This document shows positions 25,144-35,282 of a DNA stretch of 64,000 bases, piece after piece. The notes below the pieces were generated by a model. That model was given only the letters and a program-made list of their open reading frames with translations, searched no databases and was not told the DNA's origin. The position numbers were made by a program, and so were the translations under genes. The stretch comes from Magnetospirillum sp. 15-1 (GTDB lineage Bacteria > Pseudomonadota > Alphaproteobacteria > Rhodospirillales > Magnetospirillaceae), in contig NZ_FXXN01000018.1 in the NCBI RefSeq assembly GCF_900184795.1, forward strand, positions 62,001 through 126,000, read 5' to 3'. Position 1 is the first letter of the stretch. The number at the start of each line of letters is the position of its first letter.

Positions 25144-26237
25144 GCCGATGCCTCCCGTCCCCAATTCCTTGCCGAGCGCATGATTTCACCGGCGATGGCC
25201 GACAACGGCACTACCCGTTGCGCCGCTCCCAGGGCGATGGCTTCCCTGGGCATGCCGAAGACCACGCAGCTGGCTTCATCCTGGGCCAGCGTGACGGCGC
25301 CGGCCTGACGCATTTCGTGCAGCCCCCGCGCTCCGTCGTCGCCCATCCCGGTCATTAGGATGCCCATCCCATTGCCGCCGACGTACTGGGCCGCCGACCG
25401 GAACAAGACATCGACGGAAGGGCGGTGGCGCGACACCAGGGGCCCGTCCTTGACGGCGACGTGGTAGCGGGCGCCGCTTCGCTGCACCAGGGTGTGATGG
25501 TTGCCCGGAGCGATCAGCACACGGCCGCGCAGGATGGCGTCTCCGTTCTCCGCCTCCTTGACGGTGACCGTGCATAAGGTGTCCAGGCGCCGGGCAAAGG
25601 CGGCGGTGAACTTCTCCGGCATATGCTGGACGATGACGATGCCCGGCGCGTCGGCGGGAAGCGCCTCGAGCACTTCGCGCAGGGATTCTGTGCCGCCGGT
25701 CGAGGCTCCCATGCACACCACCATTTCGGTGGTCCGCGCCATGGCACCCAACGGCCGGGGAGGCGGCATCACGGCATCGGCGGTGAGCTTGCGCTCCGGC
25801 AGACTGCGCATGGCGGCCGGGCGGTGCCGGAGGCGGGCCTGCGCGGCGGCCTTGATGACGTCGCGGATACGCATCGTCGCCTCGATGAGCTGCTGGCGGG
25901 TGTCGAGCCGAGGCTTCACGATGACATCGACGGCTCCAGCCTCAAGGGCCTGGAGCAGGGTCTCCGACCCTTCCTCGGTCAAAGACGAGCACATCACCAC
26001 GGGAATGGGGTGCTGAGCCATCAGCTTCCTCAGGAAGGTGATGCCGTCCATACGCGGCATCTCGACGTCGAGCGTGATGACGTCCGGGGTCTCCTCTTGG
26101 AGCCGGCGGGCGGCGGCGAACGGATCGGCGGCTGCGGCCATCACCTCGATTTCGGGATCGCCCTTGAGAATGTCGGTCAGCGTCTGCCGGACCGAGGCGG
26201 AGTCGTCGACGATAAGCACCTTGATCCTGCGCGCCAT
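25140..26237 (-). CDS. cheB: Chemotaxis methylesterase/glutamine deamidase CheB
   Basis: 365 residues from MARRIKVL. Receiver domain with the acidic pair VDDS, phosphoacceptor in [12 protein letters not shown] and Lys in IVKPR; a linker; then the CheB catalytic domain with the Ser of GASTGG, the His of VQHMP and the Asp of [11 protein letters not shown] as the triad. It removes methyl groups from receptor glutamates and resets adaptation. The cheR stop lies 7 bp before its start. Confidence 0.95.
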   Translation of the reverse strand: MARRIKVLIVDDSASVRQTLTDILKGDPEIEVMAAAADPFAAARRLQEETPDVITLDVEMPRMDGITFLRKLMAQHPIPVVMCSSLTEEGSETLLQALEAGAVDVIVKPRLDTRQQLIEATMRIRDVIKAAAQARLRHRPAAMRSLPERKLTADAVMPPPRPLGAMARTTEMVVCMGASTGGTESLREVLEALPADAPGIVIVQHMPEKFTAAFARRLDTLCTVTVKEAENGDAILRGRVLIAPGNHHTLVQRSGARYHVAVKDGPLVSRHRPSVDVLFRSAAQYVGGNGMGILMTGMGDDGARGLHEMRQAGAVTLAQDEASCVVFGMPREAIALGAAQRVVPLSAIAGEIMRSARNWGREASA

Positions 26238-26244
26238 GATTGCC

Positions 26245-27111
26245 TCACAGACGAAGGAAGATGGTCGGAGCGATCTGCCGCAGCGGCAGCGCGAAGCCGG
26301 CAATGGTTTCCGAATGGCCGAGAAACAGGTAGCCGCCGGGCGCAAGGCAGTCGCAGATCCGCGACACCACCGCCTGCTGCATCTGTTTCTCGAAGTAGAT
26401 CAGGACGTTGCGGCAGAATGCCACATGCACCGGCCGCGGTATTGCGTAGACAGGGTCGTTGAGGTTCTGCCGGGCGAAACACACTTGCCGACGCAGTTCG
26501 GGGACGACCCGCGTCTCTGCCTGCGAACGGTCACGTGAACGCATCATGTAGCGTTGGCGCAGAGGCGGTGGAACGGCCTCCGCCATGCTGGCGGGAAAAA
26601 TAGCGGTCGCCGCCTTGGTCAGGACCTCGGTGCTGACGTCCGTGGCCAGTACGGAATACCGGAATCCCCGATGGTGCTGGGCGAACTCGGCCGCCACCAT
26701 GGCCAGCGAATAGGCTTCGGCGCCGATCGACGCCGCCGCGCTCCACATCAAGAAGGGTTCGGTGAAGCCGATTCGGCCCTCCAACGCCAACTGGGGCAAA
26801 ATCATCTGTTCGAGAAAGCGGAAATGATCCGGTTCTCGGAAGAAATCCGTCTTGTTGGTGGTGATGGCGTCGATGATGAACTCGCCTTCCTGCGCCAGGC
26901 CGTTCTCCTTGAAGACGTAAGCGCAATAGGCGCCGAAATCCGCGAAGCCGAGGGCGCGAACACGGCGGCGCAGGCGTCCCTCGACCATCGCCCGCTTGAC
27001 CGGCGGCAGACGGATGCCGGTGTGCCCGTTGACGAAATGCGCCAACCGCTCGAAATCCCGCTGCGACAGCAGGAACTCGAGGTTCTCATCGGCTGCGCCG
27101 GCCTTCGTCAC
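26245..27111 (-). CDS. cheR: Chemotaxis protein methyltransferase CheR
   Basis: 288 residues starting with GTG at 27111, which overlaps the cheW stop (GTGA) and has GGCGGAAA upstream. It has the N-terminal helical CheR domain ([20 protein letters not shown]) and an SAM-binding domain with [25 protein letters not shown] and CRNVLIYF. It methylates receptor glutamates using S-adenosylmethionine, opposing CheB. The longer open frame upstream is a shadow of cheW. Confidence 0.93.
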   Translation of the reverse strand: MTKAGAADENLEFLLSQRDFERLAHFVNGHTGIRLPPVKRAMVEGRLRRRVRALGFADFGAYCAYVFKENGLAQEGEFIIDAITTNKTDFFREPDHFRFLEQMILPQLALEGRIGFTEPFLMWSAAASIGAEAYSLAMVAAEFAQHHRGFRYSVLATDVSTEVLTKAATAIFPASMAEAVPPPLRQRYMMRSRDRSQAETRVVPELRRQVCFARQNLNDPVYAIPRPVHVAFCRNVLIYFEKQMQQAVVSRICDCLAPGGYLFLGHSETIAGFALPLRQIAPTIFLRL

Positions 27112-27599
27112 GTTTCCGCCCCTTCCGCCAGCAGAGCGAGATCTTCGGAGGAAAACAGACGGGCAAGGTCGAAGACGATGACGAACTGTCCCGCCCGCCG
27201 GCCAATGGCGCGAATGTAGTCCGAGCGCCAGCGGACACCGATGTCGGGCGGTGTATCCATGCAGCTTTCGTCGAGAGCGGTGACCTCGAACACCTGGTCG
27301 GCCATCAATCCCAACAGCAGCACTTGGCCCTCGACCGAAATCTCGGTGACGAGGATGCGGGTGTGTTCGCCGGGAACGTCGGGGGGCAGTCCCAGCTTGC
27401 ACCGCAGGCTGATGATCGGCACCACCTCGCCGCGCACGTCGATGATCCCCATCAGGAACGGCGGCGCGTTCGGCAATGCGGCCATGGGCTGCAGGTCGAG
27501 GATCTCGCGGACGGCATCGACACCGACGGCGAAGACCTCCCGACCGACGCCGAGAGTGACGAATTTGTCCGCCGAGAGGATCGCGGCGCGGGCCGGCAT
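27108..27599 (-). CDS. cheW: Chemotaxis coupling protein CheW (first copy)
   Basis: 163 residues from MPARAAIL at 27599, with GGAGG 6 bases upstream, preferred over the upstream in-frame ATG. A single CheW SH3-like double barrel (FVTLGVGREVFAVGVDAVRE, NAPPFLMGIIDVRGEVVPII, LMADQVFEV). It links receptors to CheA. The operon carries a second, diverged CheW beyond the MCP gene. Confidence 0.92.
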   Translation of the reverse strand: MPARAAILSADKFVTLGVGREVFAVGVDAVREILDLQPMAALPNAPPFLMGIIDVRGEVVPIISLRCKLGLPPDVPGEHTRILVTEISVEGQVLLLGLMADQVFEVTALDESCMDTPPDIGVRWRSDYIRAIGRRAGQFVIVFDLARLFSSEDLALLAEGAET

Positions 27600-27635
27600 G
27601 GGAACCTCCGTGATCAAGGCCAAGGGGGCCGGACT

Positions 27636-29735
27636 CTAGTAGCGTTCAAACTCGGCGTCGGTCCTGTCCGGCGCTCCTCCGACCAGGTCGAGATGGATGC
27701 CGGCCTTGCGCCCGCGTCCGTTACCGCCGAGCTTCGCCGGCCCCATCGGCGTCGGCGGCTTTTTCTTCATGGCAGGCGTCACCGCCTTGCCGAGGGCGGC
27801 GGGGGCCTGGGCAGAGCGGACCTGAGGCGTCCTCGGCCGTGCCGCCATCGCCGCGGCCGCCGGCGCCTCCGCGCCGCCGAGATGGAAGAAGGCGATGCTT
27901 TTCAGCAGTTGCTCGGCCTGGGCGGCCAGTTCTTCGGATGTGGCGGCCATCTGCTCGGATGCCCCGGCATTCTGCTGGGTGACGGTGTCGAGTTGCTGAA
28001 TGGCCTGGTTGATCTGTTCGGAACCGATGTCCTGCTCGCGGCAGGCGGCGGAGATTTCCTCGATCAGGTCGGCGGTCTTCTTGATGTCGGGCACCAGCCG
28101 GGCCAGCATCTGGCCGGCATCCTGGGCGCTCTTTACCGTATCGGATGACAGCGAGCTGATCTCGGTCGCCGCCGCCTGGCTGCGTTCGGCCAGCTTGCGT
28201 ACCTCCGAAGCGACCACGGCGAAGCCTTTGCCGTGTTCGCCGGCCCGGGCCGCCTCGACGGCGGCGTTCAACGCCAGCAGATCGGTCTGGCGGGCGATTT
28301 CCTGGACGATGACGATCTTCTCGGCAATGGTCTGCATGGCCAGCACCGCCTTCTCCACCGCGAGGCCGCTGTTCTGGGCGTCCGAAGCGGACTGACGGGC
28401 GATCTTCTCTGTCTGGCCGGCATTGTCGGCGTTCTGCTTGATGTTGGCGGCCATCTCCTCCATGGCCGACGACGCCTCCTCGGTGGACGAGGCCTGCTCG
28501 GTGGCGCCCTGGGACAGTTCCTCGGCGCTGGACGACAGCTCCTCGCTGCCGGCGGATACGTTGCCGACGGCGTTGGACACCTCGCCGACCACCGTGCGCA
28601 GTCGATCGACCATTTCATTGAGATGGCCGAGCAGGTCGCCGATCTCGTCGCGGGCGGCGACCTCGGCGGTTTCGGTCAGGTCACCGCCCGCCACCGCCTG
28701 CGCCAACGCGCCCGCCCGGGCCAAGCCCCGGCTGATGGAGGAGATGATCCAGATTCCGGCCCCGATCGCGGTGACCAGCGACGCCAGCAGCACGCCGATC
28801 AGCACGGTGCGGCCGGTTTCATAGGCCTGGTCGCTCTCGGCCTTGTCCGCCTTCATGCCCTGCTCGGCCCTGGCGACCACCTCCTCTATGAACTTCTCGG
28901 CCTGCAGCCGGATCGGCCTAATCTCCTTGCGCAAGAGGGCGTAGGCACGGGCATTGGAGTTGTCGGCCCCAAGGATGCGTATTTGCTCGTCGAGCTTAAG
29001 GGCGCGCGTCAGCCGGTCGCCCAGCGCCTCCAAGCGGCGACGGTCCTCCTCGCCGGTCAGCGCCTTGTCCAACTGGCCGCGCAGAGCGGCAATCTCCTGA
29101 AGAGTCGCCTGCGCCGCTTTCTCCAGGCGGGCGACGGCGGCATCATCGTTTTCCAGCAGCATGTCGCGTTCGAGCAATTTCAGTTGGTCCAACTGGAAGA
29201 TCATGCGATTGGCCATGGATGCCGCCTGCGGCAGGTCAGTGCGCCCGGCCAGGGCCATGAGAGGCTCCCGGACGGCTTCGAAGGCGCGGTTGCCCTCGCC
29301 GTCGAGCAGCTTGCGCCCCTGCACCGCCGAGTTGCGCACGGCGATATCGCGGACCTTGGACACGCCGCTGAAATAGGCGTCCAGCAGCCGAAGGAACTCG
29401 TCCAGCTTCGCCTTCTCATCGGCGGAGGAAATGTTCCGCAGTTGCGCCTCGAACTGGCGGAGCTCCTTTGCCTGCGTCTCGATGCTGGCGATCTCGCGCT
29501 GCATGCCCTCGTCGGTCTCCTCGATGATGAGCTGGGCCTGATTGCGCGCCACGGTGCCGAGGTTGTCGCGCATCTCCATGGCCAGCCTCACCTTTTCCGC
29601 CGAGGAATTGACGATGATGCCCAGGCGGTCTCGAATGGCCGATGACGCCTGGATGGCCACCATGCCGGAAATCGCCATCAACAGGATGATTGCGCCGAAG
29701 GCGGACACCAGCTTCAATTTGATCGTCACGCGCAT
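27636..29735 (-). CDS. Transmembrane methyl-accepting chemotaxis protein
   Basis: 699 residues from MRVTIKLK at 29735, with AGGGAGA upstream. Membrane segment ~9-30, a large helical periplasmic domain of the helical-bimodular kind (~31-335), second membrane segment near 340-360, HAMP, and a long cytoplasmic coiled coil with the conserved tip [19 protein letters not shown]. After the signalling domain is an Ala/Pro/Lys-rich tail ending in DAEFERY rather than the NWETF-type CheR/CheB tether. The ligand is unknown. Confidence 0.93.
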   Translation of the reverse strand: MRVTIKLKLVSAFGAIILLMAISGMVAIQASSAIRDRLGIIVNSSAEKVRLAMEMRDNLGTVARNQAQLIIEETDEGMQREIASIETQAKELRQFEAQLRNISSADEKAKLDEFLRLLDAYFSGVSKVRDIAVRNSAVQGRKLLDGEGNRAFEAVREPLMALAGRTDLPQAASMANRMIFQLDQLKLLERDMLLENDDAAVARLEKAAQATLQEIAALRGQLDKALTGEEDRRRLEALGDRLTRALKLDEQIRILGADNSNARAYALLRKEIRPIRLQAEKFIEEVVARAEQGMKADKAESDQAYETGRTVLIGVLLASLVTAIGAGIWIISSISRGLARAGALAQAVAGGDLTETAEVAARDEIGDLLGHLNEMVDRLRTVVGEVSNAVGNVSAGSEELSSSAEELSQGATEQASSTEEASSAMEEMAANIKQNADNAGQTEKIARQSASDAQNSGLAVEKAVLAMQTIAEKIVIVQEIARQTDLLALNAAVEAARAGEHGKGFAVVASEVRKLAERSQAAATEISSLSSDTVKSAQDAGQMLARLVPDIKKTADLIEEISAACREQDIGSEQINQAIQQLDTVTQQNAGASEQMAATSEELAAQAEQLLKSIAFFHLGGAEAPAAAAMAARPRTPQVRSAQAPAALGKAVTPAMKKKPPTPMGPAKLGGNGRGRKAGIHLDLVGGAPDRTDAEFERY

Positions 29736-29772
29736 GTCGAGATCTCCCTTGCCGGATATTTTCCGCCGCCGT

Positions 29773-30237
29773 CTATTGCGCCGCTGTCGGCCCGACGGCC
29801 AAAACCTGTTCCATGTCGAGGATGATGATGAAATCGCCCCCCAGTTTGCCGATACCGCTGATGTATTCGGGCCGCCAGCGCAGGCCGATACGTGGCGTCT
29901 CCTCGATGGCTGCAGGGGCGATTTCGGTGACTTCGTAGACACGGTCGGCCAGGATTCCCACCGCCGTCGGTTCGCCGCCGACCATGGCGTCTATGACGAT
30001 GACGCGGGTATCGACGGTCGGCGGCGATTGCGGCATGCCGAAGCGCAGCCGCAGATCGGCCAGCGGCACCACCTTTCCGCGTACGTTGATCAATCCGCTG
30101 ACGAACGGCAGAGCGTTCGGCACCTCGGTGACCGGCACCATGTCGAGGATTTCGCGGACCCAATGGGCATCGATGGCGAAGACCTCGCCTTGCATTTCCA
30201 GGGTCACCACTTCCCGTGCCGCTTCGGACGCCGCCAT
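29773..30237 (-). CDS. cheW: Chemotaxis coupling protein CheW (second copy)
   Basis: 154 residues. Single CheW domain ([50 protein letters not shown]). It shares the plan of the first CheW but differs along its whole length, so the two probably couple different receptors or form mixed arrays. It lies 12 bp downstream of cheA. Confidence 0.92.
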   Translation of the reverse strand: MAASEAAREVVTLEMQGEVFAIDAHWVREILDMVPVTEVPNALPFVSGLINVRGKVVPLADLRLRFGMPQSPPTVDTRVIVIDAMVGGEPTAVGILADRVYEVTEIAPAAIEETPRIGLRWRPEYISGIGKLGGDFIIILDMEQVLAVGPTAAQ

Positions 30238-30249
30238 CGCCCTCTCCTC

Positions 30250-32235
30250 CTAGGATGCCTTCATCCGCATCTCCTGGATGCGGCCGGCCGCGATCAGGTT
30301 GACCACGTCCAGGATCAAGGCCACCGTGCCGTCGCCGAGAATGGTGGCGCCGGAGAAGGCGGCAACGTCCGCATGCAGCTTGGACAGGGATTTGATGACC
30401 GTCTGGTGGTCGCCGATGATCTGGTCGACCACCAGCCCGACCCGCTGGTCGCCGGCCGTGACGATCACCACCTTGGGATAGGGGTCGGCGGGGCCTTGGA
30501 CCTTGAACAGGTCGCGCAGGCGCAGGAAGGGAACCAGCTCGTCCCGGATGTTGAGGAAGGAGCGGCCGGTCGAGCGCAGATTGTCGGCCTCGGACAACTC
30601 GACGCATTCTTCCACCGTCGACAAGGGAATGACGTAGCGGCCGCGGCCGACGCGAACCAGCAGCCCATCGATGATGGCCAGGGTCAGCGGCAGCCTCAGG
30701 GTGACCTGGGCCCCCCGGCCGGGCGGGCTGGAGACGTCGATGAAGCCGTGCAGGCCGTCGATGGTGCGCTTGACCACGTCCATGCCGACGCCGCGCCCGG
30801 AAACGTTGGTCACCGTCGCGGCGGTCGAGAAGCCCGGCCGGAAGATCATCTGGAACAACTCGGCGTCGGGAACGTCGCCGACATCCGACAGCCACCCCGC
30901 CTCCACCGCCTTGGCGCGAATGCGCTGGCGGTTCATCCCCCGGCCGTCGTCGCGGATGGTGATCAGCACCTGCGCTCCGGCGTGGCGGGCTTCAAGCGAG
31001 AGCGTTCCGGCCCGCGGCTTGCCGGCCGCCTCGCGCTCGGCCGCGGTCTCCAGGCCGTGGTCGATGGCGTTGCGGATCAGATGGACCAGGGGATCGTTCA
31101 GGCTTTCGATGACGGTCTTGTCCAGCTCGGTCTCCTCGCCCGACGTCTCCAGCCGCACGTCCTTGCCGAGTTCACGCGACAGGTCGTGGACGACGCGGCG
31201 GAAGCGGGCGAACAGCTGCCCGATGGGGACCATGCGGATGCCCATGGTGGTGACGCGCAGTTCCGACGACAGGCGCTCGATATCCTCCGACACCGAGCGT
31301 AGCGTCGAATCGAGGCTGCCCTGGGCCAACTGGCGCAGCCGGGACTGCGCGATGACCAGTTCGCCGACCCGGTCCATGAGATTGTCGATTCGTTCGGCGG
31401 GAATGCGGATGCCGTTCCCCGCCGCGTCCCGCTTCGCCATGCCCCGGCTCGAGAGCGGTTCGCCGGCGGGGTGCGCGTCCGTCGCCGGGTGGGGCTCGGG
31501 GGGTGAGGCCGCCGCCTCGGGCGCCATGGTCGTCACCGACAGTTCCATGTCGTCGAGCACGAACATGAAAACCTCGTCGATGGCCGAGCGCGGCTGGGAG
31601 GTGACGAGGCGCACCCGCCACTTCAGGTAGCTGCGCTCGGGATCAAGCTCGTCGATGGCCGGAACCGGCCCGAGGTCGGCGGCGACCGTGCATTCGCCCA
31701 TGTCGCGCAACTCATCGAGCAACCGCAGCGGATTGGTGCCGCGCAGCAAGGCGTCCGGAGGCAGCGAGAAGACGATGTCGTAGACGGTGGGAGCCACCTT
31801 CGGCTCCGTCGGCCGTGGCGCCGCGGCGCATGGACCGACCGTCTCGGGCAACGAGGCGGGCGGCCCGTGGCGCAGCAGTTCCTGGACTAGCCCGTCGCCG
31901 ATCGCGGCCTCCGCCTCGCCGGGAGATTGAATCAGCTGGCGCATGAAATCCTTGGCGGCCAGGGCGACGGCGATCAGTTCGTGGCTGGGCTCGGCGCCGG
32001 TTCGGCGCAGGCGATCGAAGGTGTTCTCGACCGTATGGGCGAACCGGGCGAGGTCGTCGAACCCGAACATCGCCCCCGATCCCTTCAGGGTGTGCAGCGC
32101 GCGGAAGGCGGTGTCGATCAACTCGCGGTCGCCGGGATTGCCGTCCAGGTCGAGCAGCACGTCCTCGAGCTGAATCAGCAGGTCCTGGGCCTCCTGCCGG
32201 AAGGTCTCGGCGGGATCGGGAGCCCCGGGGGTCAT
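30250..32235 (-). CDS. cheA: Chemotaxis histidine kinase CheA
   Basis: 661 residues. P1/Hpt domain with the phosphorylated His in FRALHTLKGSGAMFGF, a middle region (~150-250) in the P2 position, P3 dimerisation helices (VGELVIAQSRLRQLA), P4 ATPase with N box (HLIRNAIDHGLE), G1 (DDGRGMN) and G2-like GRGVGMDVVKR, and the C-terminal P5 CheW-like domain (DGLLVRVGRGRYVIPL). All catalytic motifs are intact. Its start overlaps the cheY stop by 4 bases. Confidence 0.95.
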   Translation of the reverse strand: MTPGAPDPAETFRQEAQDLLIQLEDVLLDLDGNPGDRELIDTAFRALHTLKGSGAMFGFDDLARFAHTVENTFDRLRRTGAEPSHELIAVALAAKDFMRQLIQSPGEAEAAIGDGLVQELLRHGPPASLPETVGPCAAAPRPTEPKVAPTVYDIVFSLPPDALLRGTNPLRLLDELRDMGECTVAADLGPVPAIDELDPERSYLKWRVRLVTSQPRSAIDEVFMFVLDDMELSVTTMAPEAAASPPEPHPATDAHPAGEPLSSRGMAKRDAAGNGIRIPAERIDNLMDRVGELVIAQSRLRQLAQGSLDSTLRSVSEDIERLSSELRVTTMGIRMVPIGQLFARFRRVVHDLSRELGKDVRLETSGEETELDKTVIESLNDPLVHLIRNAIDHGLETAAEREAAGKPRAGTLSLEARHAGAQVLITIRDDGRGMNRQRIRAKAVEAGWLSDVGDVPDAELFQMIFRPGFSTAATVTNVSGRGVGMDVVKRTIDGLHGFIDVSSPPGRGAQVTLRLPLTLAIIDGLLVRVGRGRYVIPLSTVEECVELSEADNLRSTGRSFLNIRDELVPFLRLRDLFKVQGPADPYPKVVIVTAGDQRVGLVVDQIIGDHQTVIKSLSKLHADVAAFSGATILGDGTVALILDVVNLIAAGRIQEMRMKAS

Positions 32236-32597
32236 CCCAAGACCTTCTTGACGATGGCCAGCAGACGCTCGGGCTGGAACGGCTTGGTGATCCAGGCCGT
32301 CGCACCGGCGCTTTTGGCCTCCCCCTTCTTGTCGTCGTCCGATTCGGTGGTCAGGAAGATGATGGGAACGCCCTTGTAGTCGCTGACGCCCCGTAACTCC
32401 CGGATGAACGACAGACCGTCCATGTTCGGCATATTGAGGTCGGTGATCACGAGATCGGCGACCATCGTCCGGGCCTTGCCGAGGGCATCGCGCCCATCGA
32501 CCGCCTCGACCACCGCGTAGCCGTCGCTGGTAAGGGCGAGGCGCACCATCTGGCGCATGCTGGCCGAATCATCGACACACAACACTGTCTTGGGCAT
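32232..32597 (-). CDS. cheY: Chemotaxis response regulator CheY
   Basis: 121 residues, a receiver domain only: CVDDSASMRQMV, phosphoacceptor in ITDLNMPNMDGL, switch Thr in FLTTES and Lys in WITKPF. It is the likely target of CheA phosphorylation and the messenger to the motor or another output. Confidence 0.95.
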   Translation of the reverse strand: MPKTVLCVDDSASMRQMVRLALTSDGYAVVEAVDGRDALGKARTMVADLVITDLNMPNMDGLSFIRELRGVSDYKGVPIIFLTTESDDDKKGEAKSAGATAWITKPFQPERLLAIVKKVLG

Positions 32598-32600
32598 GGG

Positions 32601-32888
32601 TCACCCTTCCTGTTGGCGATGAATGAAGCTCAGCCGGGCGGCATCGATGCCGCAGCGATCGAACAAAGCCGCCAAACCCGGGCCGGCGTTGACAACCCTG
32701 AAAGAAACACCCCGCTCCGCCGCCGTCCTTCCGGCCGCCGCCAGAACCTGGACCAGGGTCACATCGCCGGACACCAAGGCTTGCGCGTCCACGTCCACGT
32801 CCATCGTCCCGGCGAGGCATCCTTTGAGCCGATCAGCCAGCTCACCGATATTTCGTATGTCGACGGCAGCCGCCAAGGAAACAACCAT
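32601..32888 (-). CDS. STAS-domain protein at head of che operon
   Basis: 95 residues. The start is placed at the ATG at 32888 because AGGAGG lies 8 bases upstream; a longer frame reaching to 32930 has no ribosome site. The sequence has the STAS (anti-sigma-factor-antagonist/MlaB) outline: VVSLAAAVDIRNIGELADRL, DAQALVSGDVTLVQVLAAA, and a C-terminal VVNAGPGLAALFDRCG. STAS proteins of this type open several alphaproteobacterial chemotaxis operons; the biochemical role is not established. Confidence 0.75.
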   Translation of the reverse strand: MVVSLAAAVDIRNIGELADRLKGCLAGTMDVDVDAQALVSGDVTLVQVLAAAGRTAAERGVSFRVVNAGPGLAALFDRCGIDAARLSFIHRQQEG

Positions 32889-33458
32889 GCGCACCACCTC
32901 CTCTGAAGGGGTCTTCATGATTAATATCAATCGATATTGGATGGGATTTTAAAAATTTACGGCCGTCAAGAGCAATGCAAAAAATCATTCAAAGTATTCA
33001 CATTTATACAAAGCCTCGCCCCTTGCACATCACCCTTAGCAGAGAGGCGACTATTATTTTTATGCCAGGCGTCAATAGATTCAACCTTTGCTTTGTAGCC
33101 ATTATGCCGTTTTTTACACGATAAGATCACCACACCAATTACCCACTCTTTGTCATACATGTATTTTGTGAGCATCGATCGGTGGCGGCACCATATGGTG
33201 ATAGGGAGTCGAAGGCTGAAGTTTGAGAAATGTGATGAATACGTAAATTTTCTTACATTCTGCTTCGGCCTCCCGGAGATTCACGGGGGAAATCAAGATG
33301 TTTGAGAGGGGGACGGCAGATACATACGTACAATTACTTGTTCATATTGACACAGCAATTACATCCCAATAGGATTTTCACTGACAATGAAGAGGGCGAT
33401 GGTTGAATTTTATCGATAATATCTTCACTTAAGGCTTGACCTCATGACGGGAGGAACG
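32889..33458. other. AT-rich intergenic region between divergent operons
   Basis: This 570-bp stretch is far more AT-rich than its neighbours. It should hold the promoters of the che operon (leftward) and of the response regulator gene (rightward). A 69-codon minus-strand frame (32966-33175) has no ribosome site or recognisable domain and is probably spurious. A 13-base CACGGGGGAAATC element (33282-33294) recurs near 38 kb. Confidence 0.6.
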
Positions 33459-34166
33459 ATGCACCATACGATCGTCTTCGCCGACAATGACCGCATGACG
33501 GCGCAAACCATGGCGGGATACCTTGCCGACGAAATGTTCGAGGCGATCTTTCTTGACGACGCAGCAACAGCGCAGCGGGAAATAGGCCGGCGCAACCCCA
33601 GCCTGGTGGTGTTGGGGACCAATTTCGGCGATATTTCGGGGCTGGACGTCGCGCGCTGGCTGATATCCCGGCCACGCCGTCCCGGCCTCATCCTCCTTAG
33701 TTCCCGATCGGACCCCATCGACCGGACCATCTATCTGGAGATGGGGGCGGACGACTGCCTGTCGAAGCCGTTCTTCGCACGCGAACTGCTGGCCCGCATT
33801 CACAGCGTGCTGAGGCGCATCCACCCTCCCATCCTGGGCGAGGAACCGGGGGCGGAGCCACGGACCGAGACCATCACGGCGTCCGGCTTCCGGTTCAGTC
33901 CACGGTCGCGGCAGGTCTCGCTGCCGCATGGCGCCCAGGTGACGCTGTCCCGGACGGAGGCCAAGGTCCTATCGGCCCTGCTGGACAATCGCGGCACCCC
34001 GATGACCCGTGACATGCTGTCCTTGCGGGCGCTGGGGCGGAATTGGAATCCGGACGACCGAGCCCTCGATCAGCACATCGCCGCCCTGAGGCGCAAACTG
34101 GAGACACCGCCCACCGGAAAATCGCTGATCGCCACCGTCCGCCACGTAGGCTACATGGTCGAGTGA
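33459..34166 (+). CDS. OmpR-type response regulator lacking the phosphoacceptor Asp
   Basis: 235 residues from the ATG at 33459, which has GGGAGG upstream; an ATG 15 bases earlier lacks one. The receiver domain (1-115) keeps the fold and the Lys of LSKPF, but the phosphoacceptor position is Gly53 (VVLGTNFGDISGL) and the acidic pocket is altered (ADND). It therefore cannot be controlled by normal phosphorylation. The C-terminal winged helix (~135-235) is intact (LSRTEAKVLSALLDNRG, DQHIAALRRKLE, TVRHVGYMVE). It stands alone with no kinase nearby, like atypical regulators that dimerise or bind ligands. Confidence 0.85.
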   Translation: MHHTIVFADNDRMTAQTMAGYLADEMFEAIFLDDAATAQREIGRRNPSLVVLGTNFGDISGLDVARWLISRPRRPGLILLSSRSDPIDRTIYLEMGADDCLSKPFFARELLARIHSVLRRIHPPILGEEPGAEPRTETITASGFRFSPRSRQVSLPHGAQVTLSRTEAKVLSALLDNRGTPMTRDMLSLRALGRNWNPDDRALDQHIAALRRKLETPPTGKSLIATVRHVGYMVE

Positions 34167-34453
34167 CCGGAGCCGCTTGCCACGCCGGGGCTGGCTTCAT
34201 GGATGTCCGGTCTCCCGGTCATCCAAAACCATCCGATAACCATCTGATTTCATTGAGGCGGAAACGGCCGTTTTCGACCGTCGCAAATTTCAACCATCTC
34301 ATTGACTTCGCGACAAAATCCCCCCTCCAACATGTTTTGCCGAAGCCGAACAACGCGGCCTTTGATTGCCGATCCAGGCTTCTATCATATGAATAGAATT
34401 CATTGTCGGCTGGGTGAAATCCCCCATTCCGTGCGGGTATCTCCGTCTATAAG
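34167..34453. other. Intergenic region upstream of MFS gene
   Basis: No gene. It contains GAAATCCCCCATT (34416-34428) about 25 bp before the MFS start, the reverse orientation of the GGGGGAAATC element at 33285 and 38005. It is probably promoter-proximal regulatory DNA. Confidence 0.4.
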
Positions 34454-35282
34454 ATGCCAAGAACGGCAAGCCAACTGAAGATGCCGCATCTATCGGTCGC
34501 TTCCGCCCTGTTAGCGGCGGGGGTGGGGGCGTCTTATGCCTATGTTGACCTGTCGCTCAATCGCATGGGGGCCTCGGCGACTGCCATCGGCATCAACGCA
34601 TCCATGCCCGCCTTGGGCTGGCTGTTGGGTACGCCGCTGATGCCATGGGCGCTGCGCCACTTTAATTTCAAGAGGTTGCTGCTTGGCCTTCTGGCCGTCG
34701 CCGTCCTGGCGATATGCGCCTTTCCTCTGTTTCCGGAGCAGAAAGCATGGATGGTGCTGCGCTTCCTGTTCGGGGGGGGCTGCGGCCTGGTATTCCGCCT
34801 GGTGGAGTACTGGATCAATGCCGCCTCGCCGGAGAATCACCGGGCGCGCAACGTCGGGATCTACGCGACAGCCTTCGCCGCGGGAGCCATGACCGGCGCC
34901 GCGATCATTCCGATGGTGGGCCTGCGAGATTGGCCCCCTGTATTGATGATGGCGGCCCTGGTCCTTGCCGCGGGGGCGGTTTTTGCAACCATTCGCGGAG
35001 GCCCTCCGCAAATCAAGACTCCGACCAGCAGAAATTGGCTTTTGCATCGCGGAAGCGCATTCCTCCCGCTGTTCGGCGTCCTCATCTTCGGCTTGTTTGA
35101 GTCCGTCCCCTACACCTTGATGCCCGTCTATTCCATAAGATCAGGTCTGGCCGATCAATGGGCCGCCTGGTGTGCCGCCGCCGCCGTCGGCGGGCAGGTG
35201 ATCATGGCGGCGCCCGTCGGCATTCTGGCCGACAGGTTCGGAAAAGCCAGGATCATGGTGTGGTGTGCCGTTATCGCCCTAG

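Noticed and set aside
32966-33175. 69-codon minus-strand frame in the AT-rich gap
   Set aside because: No ribosome site and no domain; short frames with few stops are possible by chance here, so it is mentioned only under the gap.
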